This document shows, in pieces, positions 21,650-33,423 of a stretch of 64,000 bases of DNA (position 1 is its first letter; each line of letters opens with the position of its first letter). Below the pieces are notes generated by a model. That model saw only the letters and a list, made by a program, of their open reading frames with translations, searched no databases and was not told the DNA's origin. Position numbers and translations under genes: made by a program. Location: assembly GCA_023213395.1 (NCBI GenBank), contig CM041465.1, forward strand, positions 228,725,741-228,789,740, given 5' to 3'. The stretch comes from Cycas panzhihuaensis. Taxonomy: Eukaryota; Cycadophyta.

Positions 21650-22642
21650 TCACTTGTCAAGGGTCACACGTTGATAGTCTAGTTTAGGATGAAGTCAACA
21701 TGCTCGTGCTTCCATTCATTATTATTCAAACTACTTTACACACAGTATAAATCAATCATCACATAATCATCATTATTCCATTACAATAGTATACAATTCA
21801 TCATATATTCTTCATATAATTATCATAACACACATAATAGACAATATTCCACGTAACTCTTAACTTTATTAAGCAATAGCATTAATACATTCAGTTTTGG
21901 AATGTATCTTGCATACATTCCAACAATATTCACAATACACTGTTACATATGTTCCGAAAAGGAATATAATAGGGAATGCATTTGCTAGATCATACACTCG
22001 TATTGCCTTTCTTGGAACTTTTCCCTTGGAATGTATCACTTACTCTCTTGCTCGACTCTCACAGCTGGACTGGTGAGAAAAGTACCCTTAAATACAAATT
22101 TTTGGTGTGTTTTAGGGTGAATGGTTATGACCCATAGTCATAACCATACATTTCCGTAACAAACATACCTTTTCACTTAATTAAGTGATCACAATGATTA
22201 ATCCATGTTCTCTTTGTCCGTACGTACGTTTGTCCTTGCCGATGTCATTGGATCTGGGCGCATTTTGAACCTATTCTGGTCATGCATTCTGTTCTGGCAT
22301 GTTCTATTTGCTAGCGTAGCTAAAAGGTACGTACCCTGTGTTGTGTACCTAGAAAGCACGTTTCCCTCTCTTTTTATTGGATTCTCTTGTGCATACCTTT
22401 GTACGGTTTGCCCGCTGTGCATGCCTGGTACCATTCCACTTGTTGCTGGGATTGTTTTGACTATTTTTAGGCCCATTCTAGTATTTTTTGAGATTGTTCT
22501 GGCCAGTCCTAGGCCTGTTATGGCCGTTTTTGGGACTATCTTCGTTGTTTTGGGTCCATTCTGGTCATTTTTGAGTCGTTCTGGTCGTTTTTGGGCCCGT
22601 TTTGACTGTTCTTGGCCATTCTGATTATTTTTTTTGTCAATA
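21604..22642 (-). repeat. Element D 3' LTR with TA repeat and minisatellite
   Basis: Starts TGTTGACTTTC, followed by a TA repeat (21616-21642). At 22440-22620 there is a degenerate tandem array with a unit near 20 bp (core TTTTGGG.CTGTTCTGGTCG on the plus strand), also present in the 5' LTR. Confidence 0.85.
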
Positions 22643-23066
22643 ACTATCTAGGGTCAACAAAAGTGGTTGAGCATCCTTGCTCAAAAAATCAAAATTTTGA
22701 TGTTGTCTCTTTCTTCAAAATTTTGTATTCTTCCTTGTTCTGCATTGAGGACTGCTCCTGTAGCCCTAACTTCGGGCCTCTTCTATTTTTACTTGCTTTT
22801 TAAATAAATCCTCATCTATGGGTGTTTTTTTTTTTTTTTCCCTAGTTTTGGTCTCCTTTCTGAATATTTTGCCATATGCTTTTCCTTAAGTGTATGATTG
22901 GAGCTATGGTTGTTTTTTTTTCGTATTTTATGATTTTTTTTTGTATTTTTTGATTACGTACTAGACTAAAATCAAGTTCTAGGATCGAGACAACCTCAAT
23001 TGTCTCCAATATCAAGCAACACTGTATGATACAACTAGTTGATTCCTCTGGTGGATTTGTCACACC
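22643..23066 (-). other. Element D 3' untranslated region
   Basis: T-rich on the plus strand, between the stop of the 402-codon frame and the 3' LTR. No clear PPT is visible. Confidence 0.5.
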
Positions 23067-24275
23067 CTAGCTGTGATAGGGTTTGAGTTTACTACCCTTG
23101 ACTATTTTAGGCAGTAGTTGGCATGCTAGATTCTTCAACTGGATAGTGCTATTCTTGTACACCTTCTCAATTATATAAGGGCCTTTCCAATGCATCTCCA
23201 ATTCTCTGTGGGGTGTTTGGGATTTGTTGTCAAATCGCCATATTCGATCACCCTTCTTGAAGAACGATGTCTTGACATGGCAGTCATGCCTCGTCTTTTT
23301 TTGCCTTTTTGTTGGTGTGGTATGCTTTATTGGTTTCTTCTTATGATCCCTTAATTGATCTTTCCAATTCCTAAAAGCGGCTTGGTGGGCTAAACACCAA
23401 TACCATGCTGGGCCTCTTAATGTCAACATGAAATCTAACTCCCATTGAACTTTGTTTATTATTACTTCTCCTAACCAATATTCTATGCAATGTATTAACT
23501 GGGTAGTTTCATATAGTTGCTCTCCATAAAAATGCTTCACATAATCTCCAATGTATGTTTCATGACTTCTTTCCTTTAGAATGGCTATTTTACTTCCATG
23601 ACCTGAGTCTCTAGGGATATTTTTAGCTAGTTCTTCTTTTTCTTTCTCGGATTTGGCACTGATGTTTGAAAATGACCCTTTGCTCGGTGGATGTACCTCT
23701 AAAGAAGATGAGGAAGGTTCGTTACTTCCTTCCTTAGGGTGGGATGGGGATAGGGAAAGGCAATCTACCTCTGGATCCACACTAGAGGTAGAGGGAAGAT
23801 CATGGTTGGAGGTGGTTGGGGTATCGAGAGGTGAACTAGGGCAAGGGTTCGGCTTAGTAGGGGAATCTAGATTTGGGTCTAGGGTTTGAATTATACTAAC
23901 ATCATTTTCTACACTTCTTTGTATGTTATTTTTAGCACTCATACAATCAAAAGATTTAGAATTAATATTAATGTCATCATTTACATTTCGAGAAAGTAGG
24001 CTGCACTTATGGGGTGGGGGATTGATTTCATAAGTATCTTGCAACAAATAATCCACAAACTTTGCCACACTTCCATCATCAGAAGAGTTGTAAATTTCCC
24101 CAAAATAAGTTGGCTTGATCTCTTGAGAACTAATCAATTTCATTGGCTCGTTTGTTGCGTGATACAAATTGCTTTGTTCAAAGGAAGATGCTATCTCTTC
24201 ACATGCAATGGTTGTACTCGAGACGTCGTCTGGTATTACTTCAATCAAACTTTTCCCCAACATTGGGAGGACCAC
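23067..24275 (-). CDS. Element D chimeric ORF ending in integrase C-terminal domain
   Basis: An intact 402-codon frame. It opens upstream without a stop to about 24340, adjoining the protease region; the first ATG would be near 24263 (MLGKSLIEVIPDD). Residues 1-120 are acidic and unrecognised; 130-210 are Ser/Pro-rich low complexity; 210-330 contain a Trp/Tyr-rich segment (YVKHFYGEQLYETTQ, GPAWYWCLAHQAAF) I cannot assign. The last 60 residues (KKGDRIWRF, WKGPYIIEKVY, KGSKLKPYH) match the C-terminal domain of Ty3/Gypsy integrases. RT, RNase H and the DDE core that should precede it are absent. This length without a stop, amid decayed neighbours, is unusual. Confidence 0.65.
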   Translation of the reverse strand: MVLPMLGKSLIEVIPDDVSSTTIACEEIASSFEQSNLYHATNEPMKLISSQEIKPTYFGEIYNSSDDGSVAKFVDYLLQDTYEINPPPHKCSLLSRNVNDDININSKSFDCMSAKNNIQRSVENDVSIIQTLDPNLDSPTKPNPCPSSPLDTPTTSNHDLPSTSSVDPEVDCLSLSPSHPKEGSNEPSSSSLEVHPPSKGSFSNISAKSEKEKEELAKNIPRDSGHGSKIAILKERSHETYIGDYVKHFYGEQLYETTQLIHCIEYWLGEVIINKVQWELDFMLTLRGPAWYWCLAHQAAFRNWKDQLRDHKKKPIKHTTPTKRQKKTRHDCHVKTSFFKKGDRIWRFDNKSQTPHRELEMHWKGPYIIEKVYKNSTIQLKNLACQLLPKIVKGSKLKPYHS

Positions 24276-24349
24276 TTCCCTTCCTCCATCAGAAAGTGTG
24301 AATGTTACATCCCTCCAACTTTTGAGACATTATGTTTTGTACAACCATA

Positions 24350-24700
24350 ATCATCGTAATAAGGCTGGATAAGGTATAACTCCTCTCTCTGTCTCGACAA
24401 TTGTAATGTGAATTTGGGCAATGATTCTTGCCACATCCACTTTTATGTTTGATAATGTTCCAACTAGTTTCACTAATAGTTCATTTGCTAACTTTAGTGA
24501 TTAGGTTGTGGCTTCCAACTTAGGACTTCCTAATTTCTGCCAAGTTGTGGTGGGCAACACATTTACAACTGCCCCTCCGTCCACAATCACTTTTGAAAAA
24601 TTTTCTCCCAACATTGTAATTGTGACCATAGGATCCAAGTTGAATGATGGCATTATCTTCTTTAGACTTTTTTGTGATTTCCTGTTGTTGTAATATCCCT
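24350..24700 (-). pseudogene. Element D aspartic protease region
   Basis: The minus strand shows FSKVIVDGGAVVNVLPTTTW near 24530-24600, the Gypsy retropepsin active-site block with DGGA in place of D-S/T-G-A/S. A stop follows near 24505, then recognisable flap/tail residues. Upstream codons (NLDPMVTITMLGENFSK) fit the protease N-terminus. Confidence 0.68.
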
Positions 24701-25011
24701 GCCTTTATCCGCTCTATTACTTGATATAATGGAATTGCTAACTATAATTGTTTCATTCGATTCTCCATTAGTAATAACATTCGAGAAATGTCTTCCATTG
24801 GTAACCCTTTAAACAATTCCTCCATTTGAACCAACTGAAGTTGCACCTTCTGCTCCTCAGATGTTCTCTCCTTTTGTTTGCTTTTCTTGGTATATACATT
24901 GGCATCTTTGCTTCTGTCTCTCGTTGAGCCAATTTTTCCAATACTTGGTTCGGTTTCTTAAATTAGTTGATTTCCAGTTTAGGATCAGGGTAATCTTCAC
25001 TCATTACTTCT
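24701..25011 (-). other. Element D spacer between gag and protease
   Basis: Degenerate coding sequence with a Lys/Glu-rich character and stops. Nothing further is recognisable. Confidence 0.4.
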
Positions 25012-25600
25012 TTACCCTTTTGCTTGTTTTGTAGTTTTGCTGTTTCCTGCAATGATTGTCATTAGATTGGTCGTTTTTGCTTTGCCCTTGAACTCTTTAG
25101 TTTCATGATCACTTGGACCACAATTGCTACACTCGAAGGGTTTGTATTCATAATTTTGTTTGGTTGGGCAATCTGACTTCCGATGGCCATATTGCAAACA
25201 AATTAAACACCTTCCCATTGGCGGCTTCTTCTTTGAAGTTACTGGTGTGCTCCTTGTTGTGTATATAGTCTTCGTTAGGTTGCTTCCTTTGGCTCGATCA
25301 CGACCTCTATAACCTCTTCCTCTCGTGTTATAGAAACAATCTCTTGTGTTGTGACTATCCATGTCACATATATGGCACCACTTGTCCTTCTGATGTATTG
25401 CACTATTCTTTGGGTTCAATTCACATTCTTTTGTTGTATGTGAACTTTCCTTGCATATATGACACCATTTTTTAATTTAGAATTGTCGAACTTTTTTCTT
25501 TTTAGTTTCTTCTTCTTCTTTCTTGGTTTTTATTTTTAATCTTGCAACTTCGTTCCTTAGGGTTTCAATTTTTGAATGTCCCTCCGACTTTCCCATCTAG
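25012..25600 (-). pseudogene. Element D gag nucleocapsid with four zinc knuckles
   Basis: From N to C: a charged helix (KIETLRNEVARLKIKTKKEEEE, start near 25596), then CHICKESSHTTKEC, CHICDMDSHNTRDC, an Arg/Gly-rich stretch (TRGRGYRGRDRAKG), CLICLQYGHRKSDC and CSNCGPSDHETKEF (last Cys changed to Phe). Three knuckles keep the full CX2CX4HX4C pattern. The 135-codon part 25012-25419 is open. The multi-knuckle layout resembles the gag fossil at 812-1640. The gag is separated from its capsid part by element E. Confidence 0.82.
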
Positions 25601-25674
25601 TAGAGAGGTTAGTTGTATTGATTCTGTTTTATTTCCCTTATTTCACACTATAATCTGAGTAATAAGGAATCATG

Positions 25675-26214
25675 TGTTGAGATTGGCATTTAGCCTTCAA
25701 TAAACCAAGATCTAGAAGTTTGGTCCTCTCTAATTCTAGAATCAAAAGAGACCTATACTTGACAATGAAAGCTTAATCAAGTAAACAAGATAAAAGACTA
25801 AACATGAAAGAGCATGAGCAAGATGATACCATAATGAGGAGGAGATGGAATTGCTCCAATCTCCAAATGAATATCAGATTGATTAGCAAACTAGCAGCAT
25901 AATAATATAGCACAAACACTATATGAGAAATGGTTTCAATATATAGAGTGACAGAAGAGACCTAAGGCATTGGATGTTTGACAAGTGTCAAATATCCAAG
26001 CTACATGCCTTGCATGTAGGACATGTGTCCTTTTGGGCTCTCAAGTGAACAAAAGTGCATGAGGGTCATTTAACCCTTAAGTGACAATGTTATGTCACTA
26101 GGAAAGAATATGGGTGTGCACTTAAGTAATAAGTCACCACATAAAGTACAAAGGTACAAAATAATACATGAAAATAAAGTACATATACTTAACATGTAAA
26201 CATAAGGTTTAACA
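25675..26214 (-). repeat. Element E 3' LTR
   Basis: TGTTGAGATTGG to GGTTTAACA, followed by the PPT complement CCCCCCTTACTG. It contains the palindromic motif near 25970-26001 and the TATATA complement near 25941-25946. Confidence 0.93.
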
Positions 26215-27600
26215 CCCCCCTTACTGTTTACAATGTTAAGCCAGACACCTAGAGCTTCTCTAAAATTTACGAACTTTTCTCTACTAAGAGGCTTGGTAAA
26301 GATATTTGTTATCTATTGTTCTGTAGGTCTATATTGGAGGTTGATCTCACTATTCTATACATGCTCTCTGATGAAGTGATGATGAACCTCGATGTGTTTG
26401 GTCTGCGTATGAAAAACTGGATTCTTGACCAACTTGAGCACACTTTGATTGTTGTAATATACCCTGGTGTGGTGATCCTGCTCATGTCCAAGCTCTCCAA
26501 GAATTCGACGAAGCCAGATAGCTTCACAAGTTGCGTTGACTACAGTTTTGTACTCTACTTCTGTGGAGGACAAGGTAACATTGGGTTGCTTCTTGCAACT
26601 CGACGAAACAACTCCTGAACCAAGGGTAAAATAATTACTCGAGGTTGATCTCCTGCTATCTTGGCATCTTGCCCAATTAGAGTTTGAGATCCCTTCCAAG
26701 ATGAAGTTCTCATTATGTGCATATTGAAGGCCATGCTGCAATGTGTCTTTGATATATTTCAATATGTGTTTTGCTGCATTCCAATGCTTCTGGTTAGGTT
26801 GAGACATGTATTTGGAGCAAATCTCAACGACAAGTGAAATGTCCAGCCTAGTGTTGGTGAGGTAGATGAGGCTACCAATCAATTGCCGAGAAAAAGTGGG
26901 ATCTGCAGGTACAACTTCCTTATTTAGAATAAACTTCATTCCATTCTCCATGGGTGTAGGCACTGGTTTGCAATCATTCACCCTAAACCTCTGCAAAATG
27001 TCCCAAGAATATTTTGCTTGGGAAATAAAGATATAGCCTGGCTGTTGCCATACCTCAAAGCCTAGAAAATAATGTAGAAGTCCAAGATCTGTCATCTCGA
27101 AACTTCTCTTCAAATCACTTTGGAGAATCTGTATCATCTTAGTGTCATTACCAATGATCACTAAGTCATCCACATACAAGACAATAAAAATAGCATGATC
27201 TTTCCCAACTTTGATGTACAAGTTAAGATCTGAAGTGGATCGATGAAAACCATGTCTCAAAAAATAATCATCGATTTTTTAGTACCATGCTCGTGAAACT
27301 TGTTTCAAGCCTATACAAAGCCTTTTTCAGGCGACAAACCATGTGCTCCTTGCCTTGTACTTTGTAACCAGGAGGTTGCTCTAAATATACCTCCTCTTGA
27401 AGAGTGCCATTGAGAAAGGTGGTCATCACATCCATTTGATAAACTGACCATTTGCATTGAGCAACTAAGGCCAAGATGAGTCTGATGGTGATGATATTTG
27501 CAACAGGTGTAAGCCTTCCTTTTGTTTGAAGCCCTTTGTAATAGGTTGAGCCTTTTGGCGCTTAAGTGTACCATCAAAATGGAATTTGGTCTTGTAGACC
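26215..27600 (-). pseudogene. Element E reverse transcriptase and RNase H
   Basis: A 301-codon open stretch (26355-27260) covers most of RT and RNase H: LYVDDLVIIGND (catalytic YVDD), FEMTDLGLLHYFLGFEVWQQ, RQLIGSLIYLTNTRLDI, then RNase H. Two RNase H catalytic Asp positions read Asn (ISNSNWARC and YYNNQSV) while STEVEYK keeps the Glu, so RNase H is probably dead. The N-terminal RT part (YQMDVMTTFLNGTLQEEVYLEQPPG) is in another frame at 27268-27474. The C-terminus runs to about 26220. Confidence 0.9.
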
Positions 27601-28700
27601 CATTTACAACTTATTGCCTATTTGTACTTGGGCAATTCTACCAAATCCCATGTTCCATTCTTTTCAATAGAATGGATTTCTTCATCCATGGCAGTCTTTC
27701 AATTGTCATTTTCATATGCCTCTTCAAAAGTGAAAGTCTCATCAGTACAAAGCTCTTTAGCCGTAAGTGCATAATTGGTTTGCTGCCTATATTTTGATGG
27801 ACGTTTTCCTTCAACAACTTGGCCATACTGAGTGGTCTAAGTGGTTGATTAACAGAAGATGTACTAGGATCAAGTGGAGTAGATTCAGATGAAGTAGAAG
27901 GACCAGCCAGGGCAGATGATATACATGGTGTTGAAGATTGAGAGGGAAGGAAAGCCTCAACAATCTTTTTGCCTTTATCGAGAGGAGGTTGGATGAATGT
28001 TGATTGCAACTCCTTGTGTTCATCTTCGACAAATATTACATCTTTTGAGAGATGCATTTTCTTTCCAACAGGATCATACAACTTGTAAGTCTTGCTATGA
28101 ATGGCATAGCCTAGAAAAATATATTTTAGACTATGTTTGTCTAACTTAGATCTTTGCTGATAAAGGATGTGCATATAAGCAATGCACCCAAAAGTCCTTA
28201 AATGACTAATGGTAGGTTTTTTACCAGACCAAGCCTCCTCCGGTGTGATGTTAGTGACTGCTAATGTAGGATTCCGATTTGCAACATAGGCAGCTATGTG
28301 GAATGCTTCTGCGCAATATGCTCAGGTTAGTCCTTTTGCATGTATCATAGCTTTGGCTTTGTTTGTCAAACTTCTGTTTATCCATTCAGAGACTCCATTT
28401 TGTTGAGTATGAGGGATGGTGAACTTGTCTCTGAATGTCGTTATCCTTACAGAATTGGGTGAATTCACCTCCATTGTCTGACCTTAGAATTTTGATTGAA
28501 TGGCCATACTCATTTTCCACTTCAAGTTTGATTTTTTTGAACTTCTGGAATGCTTAAGGTTTTTGTTTGATGAAGTAGACCCAAACTTTGTGAGAGAAGT
28601 CATCTATGAAGGAGATGGAGTACAATGTTCCTTCAAAAGATGTCGTGGACATAGGTCCACATAGATCCAAGTGGATCAACTACAAAGGATGTGGTGGACA
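27601..28700 (-). pseudogene. Element E integrase and linker
   Basis: The linker and integrase C-terminus are at 27638-28174 (KLDKHSLKYIFLGYAIHSKTYKLYD, then a Ser/Thr/Pro-rich tail). The integrase core (28175-28700) is broken by stops but shows the region around GGEFTQFCKD (near 28440-28490), an NGVSEW-like Glu segment (near 28375-28410) and SHKVWVYFIKQK (near 28560-28600). Confidence 0.82.
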
Positions 28701-29372
28701 CTATGCTTTGCCTTTAGGAAAAGACAATCGATGCAGTGTCCCCATTATACGTGCTTCACAAAGACATTTTGAACCATATAGCTTTGGAAGCCCATGCAGC
28801 ATGTTCTTATTCATCATCAACTTGATATTGTCTAAGCGTAGGTGGCCTAGACGTTGATGGCAAAGTTGTATCTTTGTTAATGATTGCGTGATAGAGTAAT
28901 CAGAATCAAGTGTTATATTATTTGCATCCAACTTATAAAGACCATGGTCTTCGTGACCAATGGCTACAACTTGATCATGCTTGTCACTAATGACACATTT
29001 CCTTTTTTTGAACAAAATGCTCATTTGTTGCTTGTCCAATTGGCTAACAGATAGCAAACTCTTCTCCATGGAAGGGATTAGGTAGGCATCTCCATTAGGA
29101 GATGTGGAAGAAGGATTGGAAGGAGAATGAAATGAGGCAACTTTGCCTATGCTTGATATCTGAACAGATTCATTGTTTCCAAAGGTCACTGATCGACCTT
29201 TTCCTTCTTTGATGTCATAAAGGAGTTCTTCACTCCCAGTCATGTGACGAGATGCCCCTGAGTCGATGATGGAAGTCTGATCAATATCTAATTTGTGATA
29301 AGCATAAAAAAGCTTATCCTCATCCGCAAATTGATTAGAGTGGTGTTGATTGCCACCTCGAAACTCCCTCAC
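28701..29372 (-). pseudogene. Element E protease and integrase zinc-binding domain
   Basis: A 223-codon open stretch. It has the intact protease active site IIDSGASRHMT, the typical VTFGNNESVQISSIGK strand, then the GAG-pre-integrase domain with HQRLGHLRLDNIK and CLCEARIMGTLHR (the second Cys of the HHCC site reads Arg). It is open but joined to gag and integrase by broken frames. Confidence 0.87.
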
Positions 29373-30316
29373 CTTCCTCTTTCACCTCCTTGATATGCAC
29401 CTCGATTTGGTCGAGGGGCTTGCTGCTGTTGCTGATGCTAAAACCACTGTTGCTACTGGAATTGCTGACAAGGCTGCATCTACCTCTAATGCTGCTGACG
29501 TGGCTGCTGCTGTCGTATGCGCTGGAGGTCGGCTTGCTTTTTTCTTTATTCAGGAGCTATGTGGCCAATTTTACCACAATAATGACAAATGACATTGGCT
29601 TTTGAGGTGCCAATATTCATGTTCCCAAACTGTTTGGTGAGGGAAAGTTTGGGACTCTGTTTGGCCTTCAACTTGGTCATGAATGCTCCTAAAGTGGATG
29701 GCTCATCAACATCTTCTTTGTTATAAATTTGCTCCTCTTAAAGTAACAAACTTTTAAGTTGATTGAAGGACATACTTGAAAGTGAGCCATCTTGTGTAAC
29801 AGATGATATGAATCCATTAAAATCCTTAGGCAAAGCTTGAAGCTAGTTTTCCTAGTGTATGTTGAAGTCCCTAGAAACTAGTTTTCTTAATGTATGCAAT
29901 TCATTACATATTTCCTTGATGGAAGAAAGGAATGCTGACTTAGGTTTTACAAATTTTAAAGAATATAATTTTGCTTTCACCATCAAAATACGAGTTTCAT
30001 CTCGCCTTTCATACAAAGAGGACAAAGTGTCCCAAGCTTCCTTAGAGGTTTGTGCACACACAATATTCTGATCAACGTGAACATCAATAATCATATGTAA
30101 AAGTGCCAAGGCTATTTCATCCTTGGCCTCCCAAGCAACGACATAGACAGGATTTGGTTCAACAACAATGCCATCACGTTCCACAGGTATAGGTTGGGGA
30201 ATTTTGCTAGAATCATGATCCTAAAATTCATTCATTTTTAAGAGGTTTTGTGTTTGCCTCTTCCACTCTTGATAATTATCTTGACTTGTTAATTTGATGG
30301 TACATGCATTAAGCAT
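29373..30316 (-). pseudogene. Element E gag
   Basis: The likely start is MLNACTIKLTSQDNYQEWKR at 30316, the N-terminal block of plant Copia gag. The capsid (29852-30184) has DEIALALLHMIIDVHVDQNI, SKEAWDTLSSLYERR and FLSSIKEICNELHTL. A CHYCGK-type knuckle remnant (C..CGK.GHIAP) lies near 29545-29600, followed by a Gln-rich tail. Frameshifts occur near 30190 and 29850. Confidence 0.83.
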
Positions 30317-32848
30317 GTTTAAAGCAACTGTGTTGAAGTTGTAAAGGCTTGAGGTTAGTAGATGACTTGGAAACTCAGTGCTTTCGTTGCTTAAGTTCCA
30401 CTTTCTAACAAACCAACAGTCCTAATCTTACTAGAAGTTCCAACTACTGAATGGAGTGATGAGGGGTGGAGGACTAGGCAAAAGAGGTGGTCCAACCCTG
30501 ATCTATAGATGAGATCCAATAGTTGACCAAGCCAAATCTAAGACAAAGCAGGTAGGGTTGATTTGCATGGACATGCCATGCTTTCCTTGAGATTCACAAC
30601 CCAAATAACACCCTTTTCAAACCTCCTTTCTTTCAAGCAACCTTAATTGTCGTGCATTGATCGTACGGTTGGTTGGTCCCCTAGGGAATGCACCTAGCAA
30701 ATTTTAAATACAAGGTTTGAATCTTTTTCGAGCCTTTCCAACCAAATTTTAAGTCACTTTTTAAGAAGATTTAATTTGACTTAAGATTAATTTTACTTGG
30801 ATGATGTACTTTTGAAAAAAATGTGCTTAAACAAGCTTATAAAATGTGGTTTCAAAGGAAGCAAACTTAGTACATTAGATGACACTTAGAGTGCTTTTAC
30901 AAAAAATACTTTAAAGAAATGAAAAGGAAGTGCTAGTGAGATCCAAGTAAATAAATGAGTACATCGATGGTAACACATTAGGTGTTTTGAGACAAAATGA
31001 GCACTTTAAAAAGATAAAAAAAGTGCTAAGTACCCAAAAATAAAGATAAACTTCCTTGTGATGAAGGTCCAAGTGGGTTCCTTTTAGTGGAGAATGCTCA
31101 ACTTGAAGAAGAAATAAGTCACTTGCAAAAATGTGGACACCATGCATCAAGCGTTGGGACTTAAAATAGTCTCAACTAGCCAAAAAGGTTAAGTGATTTT
31201 ATCAAAAAAAGTGTTTGTGGGCCCTTTTTGACTTAGGGCACTAGGTCACCATGCAAGGCGCCTTAGAGAAAATGATAAAAAAATGCTTAAAATAGTGAAG
31301 AATTTCACTTTTACAGTGTAGATGACACTTAAAATCACTTAAACTAAGCTATTTAACATTTATGCAGGATTAGTTAAGTGCTAAAAAGCTTAAAATGCTT
31401 AAAGAAAGCTAAAATTGGACCCTTTAATAACTAGGGTATGAAGGACACCTTGCAGGGAGCCTAAGAAAATGCTTAAAAAAAGTGATTTTTCGCCTTTGTA
31501 ATGATAAAAGTGACTTGAGAGCACTTAGTTTGAGTTAAATAACACAAATGTAAAATTTTTTGTGTTAAATAAACTCAACAAAGTGAAAAAGAGGCTGAAA
31601 TAATTTAAAAAGTGATTAAAAGGGATATTAAAATCACTTAAAAGGAAAATCTAAGCTTAAAAAAAAATTAAAAATAGAATATTTTAAATTTCATAACATA
31701 AAGTTATAAACTAAAGTTAAAAAAATCAAAATTTTTGGAAAAATTAGAAATCCGCCGACCTGCTTGATGGAAAAAACGTGATATAGATTGTTTTTTCTCA
31801 AAAATGAACACTTGAATCCACAAACTGTCATAGGATTTAATCGAGAGCATCACCACGATGATTTTGAGAAGTATATTGTGGTACTTTCAAAGCAGGTAGA
31901 GTGAATGTGAAGCAATTTGACGAACGGTAGTCGTGCGACTACCAAATTACATGGTTGGATCGAACTCTTCACAGAAAGCTCTGATTCTAATGAAATTTCA
32001 GAGAGATCTTTGTATCAGTAGGGCGAAGAAGTCTCTAAATTTTCACGAAATTTCGTGCATTGTACAATGAGAACAAAACAGATGAAGTTTGAGAGGGGCA
32101 CATAGGCCGTGGAGGAAAAAATGACTGCGCAGGGCTTTGGGAGTGACATACAGTCACTCAAACATCTTTGTAGGACCCACAATATGCAGAGACACCTACA
32201 AACGACAAAAATTTCTGCTAATGGAAATAGCAGTGAAGGATTTGAATGACCTCACTGGGGTTTGAGGGCTGAAAAAGCCCTGAAAGTGGTACACACCCTG
32301 CAGAGAGCTTCAAACTGCAAATATTTTTTGCCTGAGAGACAGATTTTGTTGCAAAATTGTTCAACACCCTGCTCTATGAGAAAAGTAAGCTAAGAAATGC
32401 AGATTTTTAGTGAAAACTCACAAGAAATGAAGATAAACTTGCTCAGATTTGAGGGACAACTGATGCAAACTAGTTGCAGATCAGTTATAAACCACAAAAA
32501 ATGATTACAAAACTGATTTGCAGTCACATAGTAATTTAAATAACTCAGATCTGCCTCCTTTTTCCGAAAAGTTTTTTTTTTTGAAGAAAAAATTAAAGGA
32601 AATGACTGTTTTTTGAAAAAAATAGTGAGTGTTGCACCCTTGATGGAGGTTTGAAAATTTTCAGATCTTTAAATAACCTTGCTCCAGCCTTCAAACTAGC
32701 TGCGAAAGCTTGAATCTGCAGAAAAATAGGTCTTAACAAACCTTGGATCGCCTTCGGAGAGCAAAGGTCAACACCAAGGGTTTGTAAACCGTTTACAAGA
32801 TCTCTTATCAAAGAGAAAATCATAACAGAGAGGACAAATCTCCTTCTA
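30317..32848 (-). other. Element E 5' leader
   Basis: A 2.5-kb leader. It carries the conserved block with CGTACGGTTGG near 30654-30694, two copies of a motif related to GCCTTGCATGGTGACCTAGT (near 31241-31260 and 31437-31462), many AAGTGATTTT/CACTT repeats, and the CCTTCG...CAAAGG hairpin at 32751-32767. No coding frame is recognised. Confidence 0.7.
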
Positions 32849-32859
32849 CTCTGATACCA
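32849..32859 (-). promoter_or_regulatory. Element E primer binding site
   Basis: The complement reads TGGTATCAGAG, two bases inside the 5' LTR; initiator tRNA-Met type. Confidence 0.92.
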
Positions 32860-32861
32860 AA

Positions 32862-33418
32862 TGTTGAGAATGGCATTTAGCCTTCAATAAACCAAGATCT
32901 AGAAGTTTGTTCCTGTCTAATTCTAGAATCAAAAGAGATCTATACTTGACAATGAAGGCTTAATCAAGTAAACAAGATAAAAGATTAAACATGAAAGAGC
33001 ATGAGCAAGGTAATAGCAAAATGAGGAGGAGATGGAATTGGTCCAATCTCGAAATGAATATTAGTTTGATTAACAAATTGGCAACATAACAATACAGTTC
33101 AAACTCTATGTGAGAAGCATGGCAAACGGTCTTAATATATAGAGTGATAGAAGAGACCTAAGGCATTGGATATTTGACAAGTGTCAAACATCCAAGCTAC
33201 ATGCCTTGCATGTAGGACATGTGTTCTTTTGGGCTTTCAAGTGAGTAAAAGTGTATGAGGGTCGTTTGACCCTTAAGTGACAATGTTATGTCACTAGGAA
33301 AGAATGTGGGCGTGCACTTTATCACTTAAGTGATAAGTCACCCCATAAAGTACAAAAGTACAAAATAATACATGAACATAAAGTACATATATTTAACATG
33401 TAAATATAAGGTTTAACA
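32862..33418 (-). repeat. Element E 5' LTR
   Basis: TGTTGAGAATGG to GGTTTAACA, 557 bp, the partner of 25675-26214. Palindrome near 33165-33196. Confidence 0.93.
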
Positions 33419-33423
33419 TCGTG

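Larger units (their letters stand above)
25675..33418 (-). mobile_element. Copia element E, nearly full length, inside D
   Basis: A 7.7-kb element with LTRs 25675-26214 and 32862-33418, PPT, pol, gag, a 2.5-kb leader and PBS. The flanks are TCATG (25670-25674) and TCGTG (33419-33423), one mismatch. The outer D gag continues on both sides. Confidence 0.93.

Noticed and set aside
22205-22624. 139-codon plus-strand frame in the D LTR
   Set aside because: It is antisense across the LTR minisatellite; the repetitive hydrophobic product follows from the repeat itself.
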